Position numbers and translations under genes: made by a program. Below, in pieces: positions 45,596-56,200 of a stretch of 64,000 nt of DNA (its first letter is position 1; each line of letters opens with the position of its first letter). This DNA is from Euglena gracilis (taxonomy: Eukaryota > Euglenida > Euglenophyceae > Euglenales), in NCBI GenBank assembly GCA_039621445.1, contig CP154955.1, positions 31,514,542-31,578,541 of the forward strand. The letters are read 5' to 3'. The notes beneath the pieces were generated by a model, which saw only the letters and a list, made by a program, of their open reading frames with translations, was not told where the DNA came from and ran no database searches.

Positions 45596-46285
45596 TTAGG
45601 ATCGTCCGATGCCAATCATGCCTACAACGTCGTCCCACAGGCGGCCGAGGGACCACCACAGGACCTGCGCCGCATCCGCGGCCAACCCGAACGCCGCACG
45701 CAGGAGCTCCCCCGCGAGGCGCGTCCACTGGGCCAGGGCGCCCAGGAGGGGCCCCACCTCCACGAGGCCCAGCGTCAGCGCCGCCACCACCAACCCCCGC
45801 CAGATCAGCGCGCTGTGGTGCACGAGACCCGTCCAGGTCCCGTCCCAGGCGCGGAACTGCGCCGCGAAGTCCGCGTAGTTCCACACCACCCAGCCCGCCG
45901 CGCGGGTGAAGGTCTCGAAGACGGCGCGCACCAGGGTCCACGGGTGGTACGTCGCCTGCCACCGGAGGTGCTCCCACGCGTTGCGGGCGATGGGCTCACC
46001 GTCCGCGGTGTGCTCGATGGGCCGTCCGTTGGCGACGTTCTCGTAGTCCGCGGGGAGCAGGGCCACGTGAGGGTAGCGTTCGGGGTGGTCCGGCAGCGGC
46101 AGCGCCGGGTCCATGGGCTTCTGCCCCCCGCCGACGATGAGGTTCCCGGTGAGGATCACCGGTCGCCTGGGTCGCTGGCGCCACAGGATGTTCAGCACGG
46201 GATCCCGCCGGATGCGCTCGTCGAGCCCCCGCTTGCTACCGGCCACCATCCGGGGATCGTTCGGGGGGCCGAGCAACCACGCCAT
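45596..46285 (-). CDS. viral protein with hydrophobic C-terminal segments
   Basis: The ATG at 46285 is chosen because it lies 18 nt after the GTTGGATTG motif; an upstream TTG in frame is within the motif. The product is 229 residues. The N-terminal half is polar with Pro/Arg stretches. From about residue 150 there are two hydrophobic stretches (LVVAALTLGLVEVGPLLGAL and the AAFGLAADAAQVLWW region), probably amphipathic or membrane-associated helices. The frame is intact, with 10 bp to the next motif. Unknown function, possibly a membrane-linked virion or packaging protein. Confidence 0.5.
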   Translation of the reverse strand: MAWLLGPPNDPRMVAGSKRGLDERIRRDPVLNILWRQRPRRPVILTGNLIVGGGQKPMDPALPLPDHPERYPHVALLPADYENVANGRPIEHTADGEPIARNAWEHLRWQATYHPWTLVRAVFETFTRAAGWVVWNYADFAAQFRAWDGTWTGLVHHSALIWRGLVVAALTLGLVEVGPLLGALAQWTRLAGELLRAAFGLAADAAQVLWWSLGRLWDDVVGMIGIGRS

Positions 46286-46295
46286 GCCACGGTAC

Positions 46296-46303
46296 AATCC
46301 AAC
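46296..46303 (-). promoter_or_regulatory. viral start-site motif GTTGGATT
   Basis: Lies 18 nt before the ATG at 46285. Confidence 0.65.
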
Positions 46304-46316
46304 GGTGCGGGTGGTT

Positions 46317-46625
46317 TCAGAGGAGACGGCGCCGGATCCGGCGCACCGCCGAACCCACCGACGCCTCCAGACGGCGCTTCTCCCGGGGAAAGAAGTTGCT
46401 TACGAAGGTCCAGCCCATGAAGGCCACGGCGGCGTAGGGCAGGGCGGCCAACAGGGCCAGGTTCAGACGGAAGACCCCCGAGACCACGTTGGTGGTGTTC
46501 CGCACGACGTTGTCGATGGGCTGCTCCACGGCGTGCACCAGGGGGTGGATCGCGTGGCCCACTTCCTGGATGAGCCGGGACCCGAAGTGCAGGGGCTGCA
46601 CCATGGTGTTCTGCAACAGCGCCAT
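46317..46625 (-). CDS. small viral membrane protein, 102 residues
   Basis: The start is the ATG at 46625, 19 nt after CTTGGATTC. An amphipathic first half (LIQEVGHAIHPLVHAVEQP) is followed by one clear hydrophobic helix (LALLAALPYAAVAFMGWTFV). A strongly basic tail (REKRRLEA, RRIRRRLL) suggests a single-pass membrane protein with a nucleic-acid-facing tail. The frame is intact. No homologue recognised. Confidence 0.5.
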   Translation of the reverse strand: MALLQNTMVQPLHFGSRLIQEVGHAIHPLVHAVEQPIDNVVRNTTNVVSGVFRLNLALLAALPYAAVAFMGWTFVSNFFPREKRRLEASVGSAVRRIRRRLL

Positions 46626-46635
46626 GGACCCGAAG

Positions 46636-46644
46636 AATCCAAGG
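46636..46644 (-). promoter_or_regulatory. viral start-site motif, variant CTTGGATTC
   Basis: Lies 19 nt before the ATG at 46625. Confidence 0.55.
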
Positions 46645-46654
46645 ACGGTGGTGG

Positions 46655-47050
46655 TTACACGTAGGGATGGAAGCGGCTGTAGGTGCGGACCGGGGCCGTG
46701 GTCCGCCGGAGCCACTGGGCGCCGACGTTCCCGCGGGCGTCGTACAGCAGCACCCCGTCGGCCGTGTCGCCCACCCGGCGCTGGGGGCGGGGAACCAGCG
46801 GCACGAAGTAGCCCCGCATCCCCCGCGGCGTCCGCCGCTCCTCGATCAGGGGGCTGGGGCGCTCCGAGGTGCGCATCCCCGGGTCGTACGGCTGGACGGG
46901 GGCCACCGGCAGCGCGGACCGCAGGTCCCACCCCCGCGCCGCGGAGTCGGGGAGGTTGTACTGGAGGTTGCGCAGGCGATCCGCGTAGCTGGTCTGCCGG
47001 GCGCGGGAGCCCGGACCGTAGACGGTCGCGAAATTATCCAACGTTGCCAT
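46655..47050 (-). CDS. basic viral protein, 131 residues
   Basis: The ATG at 47050 lies 8 nt upstream of a GTTGGATAATTTCG motif that is itself coding (codons 4-7). No other in-frame ATG follows for about 60 codons, so this start is kept. The product is Arg/Pro-rich with little secondary-structure bias (SYADRLRNLQYNLPDS, RPQRRVGDTADGVLLYD) and ends YSRFHPYV. The frame is intact. It is the first gene after the capsid candidate, separated by 8 bp. Unknown function. Confidence 0.5.
   Translation of the reverse strand: MATLDNFATVYGPGSRARQTSYADRLRNLQYNLPDSAARGWDLRSALPVAPVQPYDPGMRTSERPSPLIEERRTPRGMRGYFVPLVPRPQRRVGDTADGVLLYDARGNVGAQWLRRTTAPVRTYSRFHPYV
47035..47042 (-). promoter_or_regulatory. viral start-site motif GTTGGATA, inside the gene start
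   Basis: Downstream of the ATG at 47050, as also seen for the first ATG of the fibre-like gene at 17753. Confidence 0.5.
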
Positions 47051-47058
47051 TCGCGCGG

Positions 47059-48669
47059 TCACTGTACGTTGAGCTGCTTGGTGACCACCTGGCTGCAGCG
47101 CGAGAACTGGTTGGAGTGGGCCGCGAGGTTGACGAGGGTCTGGTACTCGATCCACACGTAGATCTTCCGCACCCCGTCGGCGGCGTGCACAAACGGGTCG
47201 CTGGTGGGGGCGCTGTCGTCGCGGATGACGTTCTTGAGGCGGATGACGTAGTCGCTGGTGTCGTTGACGATGCCCCCCACGATCTCCGCCCCGGGCACCC
47301 CGGACTGGATGTTCATGGAGGTCGACGTGGTACATGGGGATCTCGTAGCGCTCGCGCCCGATGAGGTTGGGGTCGCGCGTCGTCTCGTTCCACGTGTAGT
47401 AGGTGAGGTCGGTGTCCACCTGGCGCCCCGGGGGGTCGGTGGCCAGCAGGCGCTGGAAGCGCACATAGGGGTCCGCCAGGCTGAAGCGCTTGTTGTCCGA
47501 CAGCACGTAGTGGCGGTACACCTGGAACAGGGTGTCGAGGTCCAGGACCTTGTCGTTCTTCCAGCGGATCTCCACGCCGATGAGGCGCTCGTAGGGCTCG
47601 CGGGGCGCGAACAGCGGCTCAAAGCCGTTGCCGTTCGGTTGGGGGTTCTTCGGGGCCAGCATCCACCAGATCCGGACGATGTTCGTCCGGATCTCCCAGT
47701 CGTTGAGGGGAATGTCCAGGAAGTTGGACGGGTTGCTAAAGTCGAAGTTGTACTCCCGCATGCTGTAGCGGTGCATGAGCCACGACAGCATGCGCGCCGG
47801 GGGCAGTGTGAACCCGTGGATGCCGTCCAGGAGGGTCGTGCGGTACTGCCGGACCTCCAGGTCGGTGATGCGGGCCACGGAGTAGGGGTGGACGCCCCCG
47901 GACGACGGGTCGGTGGTGAACAGCAGGAATTTTGGGTCTGCTGCGCGGACACCCACGGCTCGAACATGAGGTCGATCTGCACGAACTCCACGCGCCGCAG
48001 GTGCAGGCGGTGGAAGATGGGGCCGCACAACTGGTTGAGGCTGATGTCGAAGACGAACTTGTACGGCGTCCCGGTGACCTTGTCACTCCAGATCATCCGG
48101 CGCAGACCGTCGTCCCGCTCCAGACCCGCGCGGGTCACGTCGCTCACCTTGATGTTGACGTTGTCGATGGACAGCTGGCTGCCGCTGTCGACGTACCAGC
48201 CCTTGTCCGCGGTCCGGTAGCTGAAGGTCGGACTGTAGCCCGCCGGGACCACCCCGGCGTTCATCAGGAAGGCGTCGCGGACCTCGTTGCGCTCGCCCGC
48301 CAGCTTGGCGGCGTTCATCACGTAGAGGTGGGTGAGCTCGCGCATGCGGTCGGCGCGGAACACGATGTCCTCGTTGATCTTGATGGTCATCTCCCGGATC
48401 AGGTCCGGGGCCCGCACGGCGAAGACGTTGCCCGTGTTGGGCCGGGCACTGAAGTCCAGGCCGGAACGCAGCCGGATGTCGTTCAGCACCAGCTCCCGGT
48501 CCGTGGCGTGCTTGAAATCCAGCTTGATGCGGGTGTACTGGCCCGGGGCCACACTGGCCGGCTCGAAGGGCTGCCGGCGCGTGATGTCCTCGTGGAAGGG
48601 CGCCAGGCGCCGCGACTGCACCAGCAGGTTCCGATTGTTCTGTCCCACGACGGCGTAGTGGTCCGACAT
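47059..48669 (-). pseudogene. candidate major capsid protein, two compensating frameshifts
   Basis: The ATG at 48669 lies 23 nt after GTTGGATCC and a T6 run. The interval is exactly 537 codons, the size range of double-jelly-roll capsid proteins of polinton-like viruses and virophages. The N-terminal 240 residues (48669-47945) and C-terminal 85 residues (47318-47059) share one frame; the middle 205 residues read only in the next frame. The slips are near 47940 and 47320. The text is beta-rich with few charged helices (EMTIKINEDIVFRADRMREL, FDISLNQLCGPIFHRLHL, FDFSNPSNFLDIPLND, YYTWNETTRDPNLIG). No ATPase or protease gene that usually accompanies the capsid gene is visible in the window. The MCP call rests on size, position, strand composition and general resemblance. 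Confidence 0.55.
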
Positions 48670-48683
48670 GGTGCGCGAAAAAA

Positions 48684-48692
48684 GGATCCAAC
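48684..48692 (-). promoter_or_regulatory. viral start-site motif GTTGGATCC
   Basis: Followed by a T6 run, 23 nt before the candidate capsid ATG. With the plus-strand copy at 48751 it forms a divergent promoter region of about 100 bp. Confidence 0.75.
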
Positions 48693-48750
48693 AAACCGGG
48701 TTGTTCGCCGAGTTGGCAGTACTGATTGAATCACAACCACCACCCCCGCT

Positions 48751-48759
48751 GTTGGATCC
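48751..48759 (+). promoter_or_regulatory. viral start-site motif GTTGGATCC
   Basis: Lies 18 nt before the ATG at 48769; no T run follows. Confidence 0.75.
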
Positions 48760-48768
48760 CAGCGACAC

Positions 48769-50477
48769 ATGGCCTCGGCACCCACCGTTCCCGTCGTCGA
48801 CGACGACGACCCCGAGGTGCGGATCACCCACACCACCGCGGCGTTAACCAACGACCGCCTGCGGGCCGCGGTGGGGCGGAGCCTGACCAGCGCCGATCGC
48901 CGTCGCCTGGACCGGATGTGGACGGATTACACCCGATCCCTGCTGACCCGCGAGCTGTACCGGCGGCTGCGGGCGAAACCGCCCGACCCCGGGTCCGACT
49001 GGCAACTGGATGCGGAGGTGCTGCAGAGCATCGCCGGAATGACCCGGCGGGCCCAGGGTTACCTCGCCGCCCACTGGAAGGAGCTGGTGCGGACGGGGAA
49101 GGTCACCCGCACCGAGTTCGCGTACCTCATGCTGAAGAGCGACCACTCCGTCATCCCCGACATGGGGGGCTACTTCCGCACCAATCCGGTGGCGGAGGGG
49201 GAGGGGGCCGCAACATCGTCCACCACGGACGGCTTCCCGTACATCAACGACGCGCACTGGCAGCACGACGTGATCAGCGAGGCCAACAAGACGACCATGA
49301 CGCTCATGGTGATGGAGCGGCTGGCGGAGTACACCGACACGGGGCTGCCGGCCGTCGAGCGTGGATACCGGACGTCAAGGACGCGTGGATACCGGACTAC
49401 GAGGCGGAGCCGTCCCGGCCCCGGAATCGACGGCAGGCCGAGATCCTGCGCTCACAAAAGCGCGACGAAGCGGTGGAGGCTGCCCGGCAACGGGCGGTCG
49501 CCGCCGCGGCGGAGGAGAAGATTGAGGCGGAGTCTGTGCCGCTGTTCTCCGACTCGGATTCACCCCCCCCGGCGGCGGGGGACGACGACGCGTCCGCACC
49601 GCTGTTCTCCCCGGACGCGGGCACCCCGCTGTCCACCCTCACCCCCTCCACGGCACCGCCGCCGCCGCCATCCGCGGCGTCCGCGGTGACCGTTCCCGAC
49701 GACACGCAGGCCACCGTGCTGGACGCGGACGACGACGAAGACGCCACCCAGTTGTCCATGGCGGCCGACCCCGCCGGGGCGGGTTCGGGAGCCCCCGCCC
49801 CACCACCGGCCCCGGCACCCCCCACCAGCGCATCGCTGCGGGTGCGACTGGGCGGGGTCCGCCCCCGACGCGTCATCGGGAGCCAGGTCCCCCGGTCCGA
49901 ACTGGCGCGGGCCGCCGTGCAGCGGCGCCTCGCCCGGGTGGGTTCGCAGCTGTACCCCAACCTGTACCGCGCGCGCACCAACGTCGGGCGGAGCCGGGTG
50001 GTCACCCGGTCCCAGGCGCAGGCGGAGGAGGAGCGGGCCGCGGCCGCGGCCGCGAACCCCGCGGCCGCCTCGTCCACCACCACCGGCTGGCAGACTCCCA
50101 GCCGGCGGCGCGTACCACCCGGCGGTCCAGACGACATGATCCGGCTGTCGCAGGTCGTGGTCGTCCCCCCCGCGGGGCGCAAACGGGGACCGCCCAAGGG
50201 CCGGCCCCGGGACCCCGCGCGGCGGGCCGAGTGGGAGCGCGAGCAACGGAGACTGCGGGACGAGGCCCGCAAGGAGAAGAAGCGCAACGCGACCGTCGTC
50301 GCGGACTCCCCGATACCCGTCGCGTCCTCACCGGAACCTTCCCAGGCCCTATCCGTCGTGGGGCGTGCAGGACAACCGTCCCCACGCATGGAAATGCACC
50401 CCCTGGCCCAGGCGTACGTGGACGGGCTCCCCCCCCCGCCTCCGCGGCCACCGCGACCCCCTCCACCGCCACGTTGA
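48769..50477 (+). pseudogene. large viral protein, unknown, one frameshift
   Basis: The start is the ATG at 48769. About 200 residues read in one frame: helical, with LRAAVGRSLTSADRRRLDRMW and LKSDHSVIPDMGGYFRTNP. A one-base loss near 49365, in a tandem of GCGTGGATACCGGAC, moves the reading to the next frame, which runs to a TGA at 50477. The second part is acidic and Pro/Ala-rich, with a basic RRRLARVG/RSRVVTRSQ segment and a Pro run at the end. The full length would be about 569 residues (the interval is 3n+2). It may be a scaffold, core or DNA-associated protein, but no domain is recognised. Confidence 0.5.
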
Positions 50478-50521
50478 TCGGCAGCAGCCCCGGCGGGTCT
50501 CCGGAGGGGGGGGACGCGGAT

Positions 50522-51740
50522 ATGTCCGTCACCCCGTCGTCCACCCCGTCCGTCATCGCACTCCCGGCCCCGCCGGGCGCGCCCGTCGATCACACACCCA
50601 GCCCCCGGGCCGCGTCGCGCAGCGCGGCGGAACAGCAGCGGCGCATCCTCGGAAGGCTGCGACGGGACTTCGGCAACCAGGCGGACGAACTCGACCTGGA
50701 TGCCCTGCGAAACCGCACCCCGTACACCTTCGCCCGGTACTGGGCGATCGTGGCCGCGCAGCTGTCCCTGCTCCGGGACGACGCGGCCCTGGAGCGCATC
50801 CTGGGCCGGAAAAATGCACGCATCAATGAAGGCGGACGTGAAAAAAATGATCCGGAACCTGGAGGCCCGTCTCCGGAACCGGATGGACGACAACAGCCTG
50901 TGGGTATACCCCTACCAGTACCTGGTACAACACGGCGTGTTCCGCGGCATCCAGGGGACCTGGCCCCGGCGGGAGATTCCGCCGTACGACGACCGAGAGG
51001 TGCCACAGAGCGTCCAGGAGGTGCAGACCGACCTGGACGTCGTCCTCTACGCCGCCGCGAACGGCCTGTGGGACCCCGGACCCCGATGGGAGCGGATCGT
51101 AAACGACCAGCGGATGGGGACGGCTTACTGGACCCCCACGCAGCGCGAGGTCCTGGTCCAACTCGAGGCGGTCCGCAAACAGTGGTTGGCGTCCGTGGCC
51201 CGGGAGTTCCCCAACTCCGGCTCGGAACTCGGGGTCTGGCAGACCCTCGCGCGGCTGCCCGTACCCCCCGTCCGCCCCGCCCCGACACTGCCGATGCGCC
51301 CCGAATTCCGCAATCAATGGTGGGACTACGGGTCCCGGATGATGCGGTTCCGCTACGACTGGCGACCCCAGGACATCGCGGGGAACATCCGCCGCCTGTT
51401 TCACAAGCAATGGCACCCGTTGCCGGACCCCCCCGACGATTCGCAGGCCTCGTGGCACCTCATCACCACCCAGTCCACCGCACCGCAGTCCACCCAGTCG
51501 ACGCAGCTCACTGTGCCGACACAGCCACAGTCACAGTCGACCCAGCTCACAATCCCAACCCAGTCGACGCAGCTCACCGTGCCGACCCCGTCCACACAAC
51601 CAACACAGTCGACACAACTCACAGCCCACAGCCAGGACAACAACTACCCATGGGAGGTGTACGACGAGGTTGTCGACGACCTCCCCAACGAAACGAACCT
51701 GCCCGACCTCCCGGGAGGGGTGGGGGCGACGGTCCCGTGA
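50522..51740 (+). pseudogene. viral protein with STQ-rich tail, one frameshift
   Basis: The start is the ATG at 50522. A degraded motif ACGTTGATCGG lies about 50 nt upstream, over the previous gene's stop. A Ser/Pro head is followed by a helical segment (AAEQQRRILGRLRRDFGNQ). An A5 run near 50812 then forces a change of frame, after which MIRNLEARLRNRMDD, WTPTQREVLVQLEAVRKQW and FRNQWWDYGSRMMRF read well. The C-terminus holds eight or so STQLT(V/I)PT-type repeats. The length is 3n+1, fitting one extra base. A separate gene starting at the ATG just after the A run is possible. It overlaps the next ATG by one base. Confidence 0.5.
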
Positions 51741-52615
51741 TGATGGATGTCGAATTTCCCACCACGCGTGACGTCCTGATACGCGCGCAGCGCTGGATCG
51801 ACACCCTCCGCGACCGGGCCGAGGACTGGGTGGAGGCCTTCACCAGCGCGATCCGGAGGGGCGACCGCGTCGCGGCCCGGAGACTGGCCAGTCGCTGGGA
51901 TAACCAACACGTGCGTCCAGAACTACACCTGTTCTACCATATCGCGCGGCGCAAGTTCATCTTCGACGAACTCGTTCGCCAGCGGAGACTGCCACCGGGA
52001 TGGAAGGGCCCGCGGGACGTGCAACTGCCCGATGACGACCGCCTGTTCGACCCCCCCGAAGTGGCCGATGCCGAGCGCCACTGGAATTTTTTTCACGAGG
52101 AGCGACCCCCCGCGGCGGTGGTCGGGGGCAGCGGACGGGCCACGGCTCCCACCGAGGCGGAGGCCGCCACCCTCTCCACCCAAACGATCATCGGCGACAG
52201 CCCGTCCACCCAAACGGTCGCCAACAGCAGCCCGTCCACCCAAACGCTCAGCAACAGCAGCCCGTCCACCCAAACGCTCGCCGGCAGCAGCCCCCCGGCC
52301 CGCACCGTCGACACCACCCCCCTGCCCACCCAGTTCGTGGAATCCCCCGCCTGGATGGGACCACCCTCGGCGCCGGTGGATCCACTGCCGAGCCAAGGGC
52401 CCGTGCAGGCGTACGCGTCGGGGGGGAGCAGCCCGGGCCCCGTGCAGGCGTACGCCCCGGGGCGGTTCAACGTCGTGGCCCGCCACGTCATCCATCCCGG
52501 CCAGGCCCGCCTGCAGCGGGTCTTCGCCCCCCTGCGCGAGGCCATGGTCCCCGTCTGGCGCCGGTGCAACCGCTTCCGGGACTCACTCGAAAGCTTCGCC
52601 TCCAGCGGTCAATAG
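51740..52615 (+). CDS. viral protein with SPSTQT repeats, 291 residues
   Basis: The start is the ATG at 51740, overlapping the previous TGA (TGATG), which suggests coupled expression. A helical N-terminal half (VLIRAQRWIDTLRDRAEDWVE, FDELVRQRRLPPGW) precedes three SSPSTQTL-type repeats at about 52190-52290, then VQAYA(S/P)G twice, and a basic C-terminus. The frame is intact to TAG at 52615. The STQ-type repeats relate it to the preceding gene's tail. No family recognised. Confidence 0.5.
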   Translation: MMDVEFPTTRDVLIRAQRWIDTLRDRAEDWVEAFTSAIRRGDRVAARRLASRWDNQHVRPELHLFYHIARRKFIFDELVRQRRLPPGWKGPRDVQLPDDDRLFDPPEVADAERHWNFFHEERPPAAVVGGSGRATAPTEAEAATLSTQTIIGDSPSTQTVANSSPSTQTLSNSSPSTQTLAGSSPPARTVDTTPLPTQFVESPAWMGPPSAPVDPLPSQGPVQAYASGGSSPGPVQAYAPGRFNVVARHVIHPGQARLQRVFAPLREAMVPVWRRCNRFRDSLESFASSGQ

Positions 52616-52620
52616 GTGTC

Positions 52621-52629
52621 GTTGGATCC
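52621..52629 (+). promoter_or_regulatory. viral start-site motif GTTGGATCC
   Basis: Lies 16 nt before the ATG at 52637 and 6 nt after the preceding gene's stop. Confidence 0.7.
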
Positions 52630-52636
52630 TTCGCGC

Positions 52637-52700
52637 ATGCCCCGCCGCTCCACCGCGTCCACTGACGACCTTTTGAGGTCGACCGCCGGGCGGCGGAGTT
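52637..52700 (+). pseudogene. start of a further viral gene, truncated
   Basis: An ATG correctly spaced from GTTGGATCC begins a Arg/Ser-rich reading. GC-rich viral composition ends within about 60 bp and retroelement-like T/A-rich sequence takes over. Only some 10-20 codons are viral, too few to identify. Confidence 0.45.
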
Positions 52701-53289
52701 TTTCCCTTTTAGAAGGCCTTTTGAGGGCGGTTTTGCTCTAATTTTAAGGCTTTCTAAACATTTCCATTAAAATTCCCTCTCCTAGGGCGCCCATGGTTTG
52801 GTTGTGCAAGGAGAGAGATTGAGTGATGCTAGGTATTCCCAAAGGGTGATTTTGGATTTATTTAGCACAATTTTAAGCTTTTTACGCATTTTTCCTTTGG
52901 TTTTAAGGGAAAATGTTGGATTTGGTGAGAGCGCTTGCAAGCGCTTGGAACAGAATTTTAAGAGATTGGCGCCTGAGTTCCTGGAGTTTTTGCAGGGGTT
53001 TGCAAAGCTCAATAATGATGGAATTCAGCATAATTTATCAAAATCAAGGGGGGAAACCTTGATTTTGACTTGGGTTGGTTGATTTTGATGCAATGGGCTA
53101 GGATTTGGGATTTGAGAGCGCTTAGGAATCAGCGCACTCAATCCTAAATTTAACTGCCCATCAAGGGCATCAAAATCATTTTCTTTTCACAGGGTTTTCC
53201 TCTTCACTTGTTTCACCATTGCATTTGTTGTGTCAATTACAACCAATTACATTCAATCATTGAACTTGGATTTACAATTGGAATTGCAA
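52700..53289 (+). other. 5' region (LTR/leader) of the chromovirus
   Basis: A/T-rich DNA with TTTTAAGGC- and TTTTAAGGG-type blocks and a perfect AGCGCTTGCAAGCGCT palindrome at about 52927. A TTTCTTTTCACAG pyrimidine-rich acceptor-like site lies near 53190. I could not match it to 62.7-64 kb, so a second LTR, if any, lies beyond the window. Confidence 0.4.
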
Positions 53290-56200
53290 ATGGAAAGACA
53301 ACAAATCAATCAAGAAAGCTCAATTGAAGAAGGTGAGGTTTGTCTTCCCCCCACCTCATCTGTGGGAAAAGGGGCAGGGGGGTGGGACTCCTCAACTCAG
53401 GCAACCACTGGCCAAATTTCACCCCAAAACCCCCTTTTTGGCCCAGAAACTGTGAGAAATGACACCCAGGGGGGGGTGTTGGCTCTCACTGGTTCAACTG
53501 AGCAGGGAGGGGTTGAAACCCCAAAGACACCCCCCTTGGAGATCCCAGTGACACCCCCCTCAGGGGTCGGGGAGGGTCCACTGGGAAGTTTCTCCTTGGA
53601 AATGATGGCCCAGTTTCGGCCACAGGGGGGTGCAGAATGGGAAAAAATTTCCGACACAAGTCGGCTCGAGGAGCCAAAAAACGATCCTACGCCGGAAACT
53701 GGCCCGGGGCGGGGGTTTCCGCTTCACCCCAGTGCTGCCGAGGGACATGGCAGCACAGGTGTGAAACATGGTAAGCAGAGGTTGATCCTTCAGCCTTCAG
53801 TCGGAAATTTTGGGTTGGAAATCCCTGCTCAGAATGTTTTCTTTGATGATCAGCCATTGGCCCAAACTCAGATGGCAAATCTGACGATTGGAGTTTCGGG
53901 GCACAGGGAGTTGGGACCCGAAACCAGTTTGGCTGCACTCAGAACCCCCACAAATATGGGACAGATGTTGGAATTTCAGGGTGGGGATGGCCAGGTTGTC
54001 ATTTCCAACCAACCGTGTTTTCCAGAGCCTTTTTCAGGGGTTTTGCCTTTGCAAAATATGGGGTACGGTTTTATGCTGCCTGAGTTGCAACCTCTCCCAG
54101 ACTTTTCATGGGTGCAAAATTTAGGGAATCTGCCATCATTACCCGCTTTTGCATTGCCTTTGCCTCCAGCTCAACCAGTTTCTTCAACACCAGCCCAAGA
54201 GCCGGTGGCACTTTTGCAGTTTTCCCAACCATCCCAGGTAGATGGGCTGGCGAAGGAAACGGCAAGTGCCTCGGCAGGGCAGGGGGGTGATAACCCCAGC
54301 CCAGTTTTCTTTGAAAAGCAAGCACAGGGCCATGTGCTGGGCTTAAATAATAACAATAACTGGGACAGCAGCAAACGGGTCAGAGCAGAAGTGGAGGGGG
54401 CAGAGGAAAACCCGAAGGACCAGCCCAGTTCCACTTCTACTCGACGACCCCGAACTCCAGCTTCATCACCAGGCAGTGATGAAGTTCAGCAAAAACGGCT
54501 GCACCGTGAGGTTGATCACGGTCAGCCAGCAGCTGCTGCAGCCCCCCAGCCTCCTCATATTTTCATCGAGGGGGGTGAGGAGGAGGTCCAACCCCCAGCC
54601 TATGAAAGTTCTGAAGCCACCCCCAGGGGGGGTTCACAAAATCAGGAATTTGAAGACCCCTGGGGGCAATTTTTACAAAGTAACAGAGACCTCCAGTGGG
54701 CTGTGCAACACCTGACTTTTCGGGTTTTGGCTTTGGAAAAAGCCAACGAAGAGTGGGTTCTGCAGCAGCAGCAGCAGCAACAACCCCCTGCAGTCGACAT
54801 CCACCTGATGGAGCACATGGCTGCACGAATCGAAGAAACGGCCAGGGCTGACTGCCTCCATATTTTTGAGCTTTTTGAGAAAAAATGTGAGGCCCAGGTG
54901 CAAATTTCTGTGCAAAAAATTGACGCACAGGCACCTGAACTTTTTGTCGGGCAGGAAAAAAGTTTTGAGGAAAAACTGGCCCAGCAGTTTTCTTCGAGCC
55001 GTGATCAGTTTTTGGCCCTGAGGCAGGAATTTTTACGAATTTTGGACAGCCTGCCGCAGGAAATTTTGAAACAAGTGCAAAATCAGGTGGCTGCCTTACC
55101 AATTAAGGATCTCATGCTTGAAAATTTTCAGCGGTTTGCTGAGAATTTTAAAGCCGCCCAGCCAGCTCAAGGGGGGGAAGCAGAAACTCTCCAGGAGCTG
55201 GCCGTTGTCGCTGCCAAAATCGTTGAAGTTCAGGCTGACCTGGTATCGCTGCGTAGTACGGTCCAGGGCCAGGCTCAGCAGCTCCAGCATTTCGCTGATT
55301 ATGTTCGCCAGCTGGGTGAGCAAAATTCAGCAATGAATACGGCCCTCCATGGTTTTGGTGGTGGTATTCAGAAACTGCACCAGAATATTTCAGATGAAGT
55401 AGGGAAACGACACTCAGAAATGCAAAAACTGTTGACGGATTGTCAGCAGAATTTTCAGAGTGTTCATCAGCAGATTTTTTCCCAGGAGAAAAAATTTGGT
55501 GGGCTGGTGGAGGAATTAAGGCAGGGACTTGCAAAAGTTGGGGGGAACACTTTCGAGTTGCAGAAAGTGCTGCAGGATTTACAAAAAAATGGACCCGTAC
55601 ACCCAACTGCAGAACCGAGAGGAGTTTTGCAGAAAATTTCTGACATGTGGTGGCTGCGGCAGGGCAGCCAGCAGCCCCTACACCCAGTGGAGCTGCCACA
55701 GCCTGGGCAGCAGCTGGCCCAGCAGCCCGTCGTCCAGCTAGCCCAGCAGCCTGGCCAGCCAGCAGGCCAGCCGCAGCCTGCTCACGGGCTGCCAAGGGGG
55801 CTGGGCCTGCCGTCGGCTGGACAGCAGCAGCCCCTGGGGCAGCCTTCCAGCTCACTGGCCAGCACGGTGCCCAGTGCTGACCCAGCATTTTCAGATCAGA
55901 TTATTTCTCAAAATAAATCTGCAGGTTCAAACATTTCCCCTCCCTTAGTTATTGAGGGGGGATTTGTTTTGGAGGACACACAAGATAAGGCAGTGGTTTC
56001 TTCTGTGTCATTGTGTGTCCCCCCACATGTTTCTGCAGCCCCTGCTTTCTCAATTAGGCCCATCGGGACAGGGGGGGCTGCAGCCAACCCAGGTAACGGG
56101 TTGGGTTTTCCTTTTATCGGTGACCCAGTAGCTTTTGAAATTTTGCAGGGAGGTGCTAAGCCCTATTTTGATGAATCGGGCAGCATTTCCTGGCAAGATT

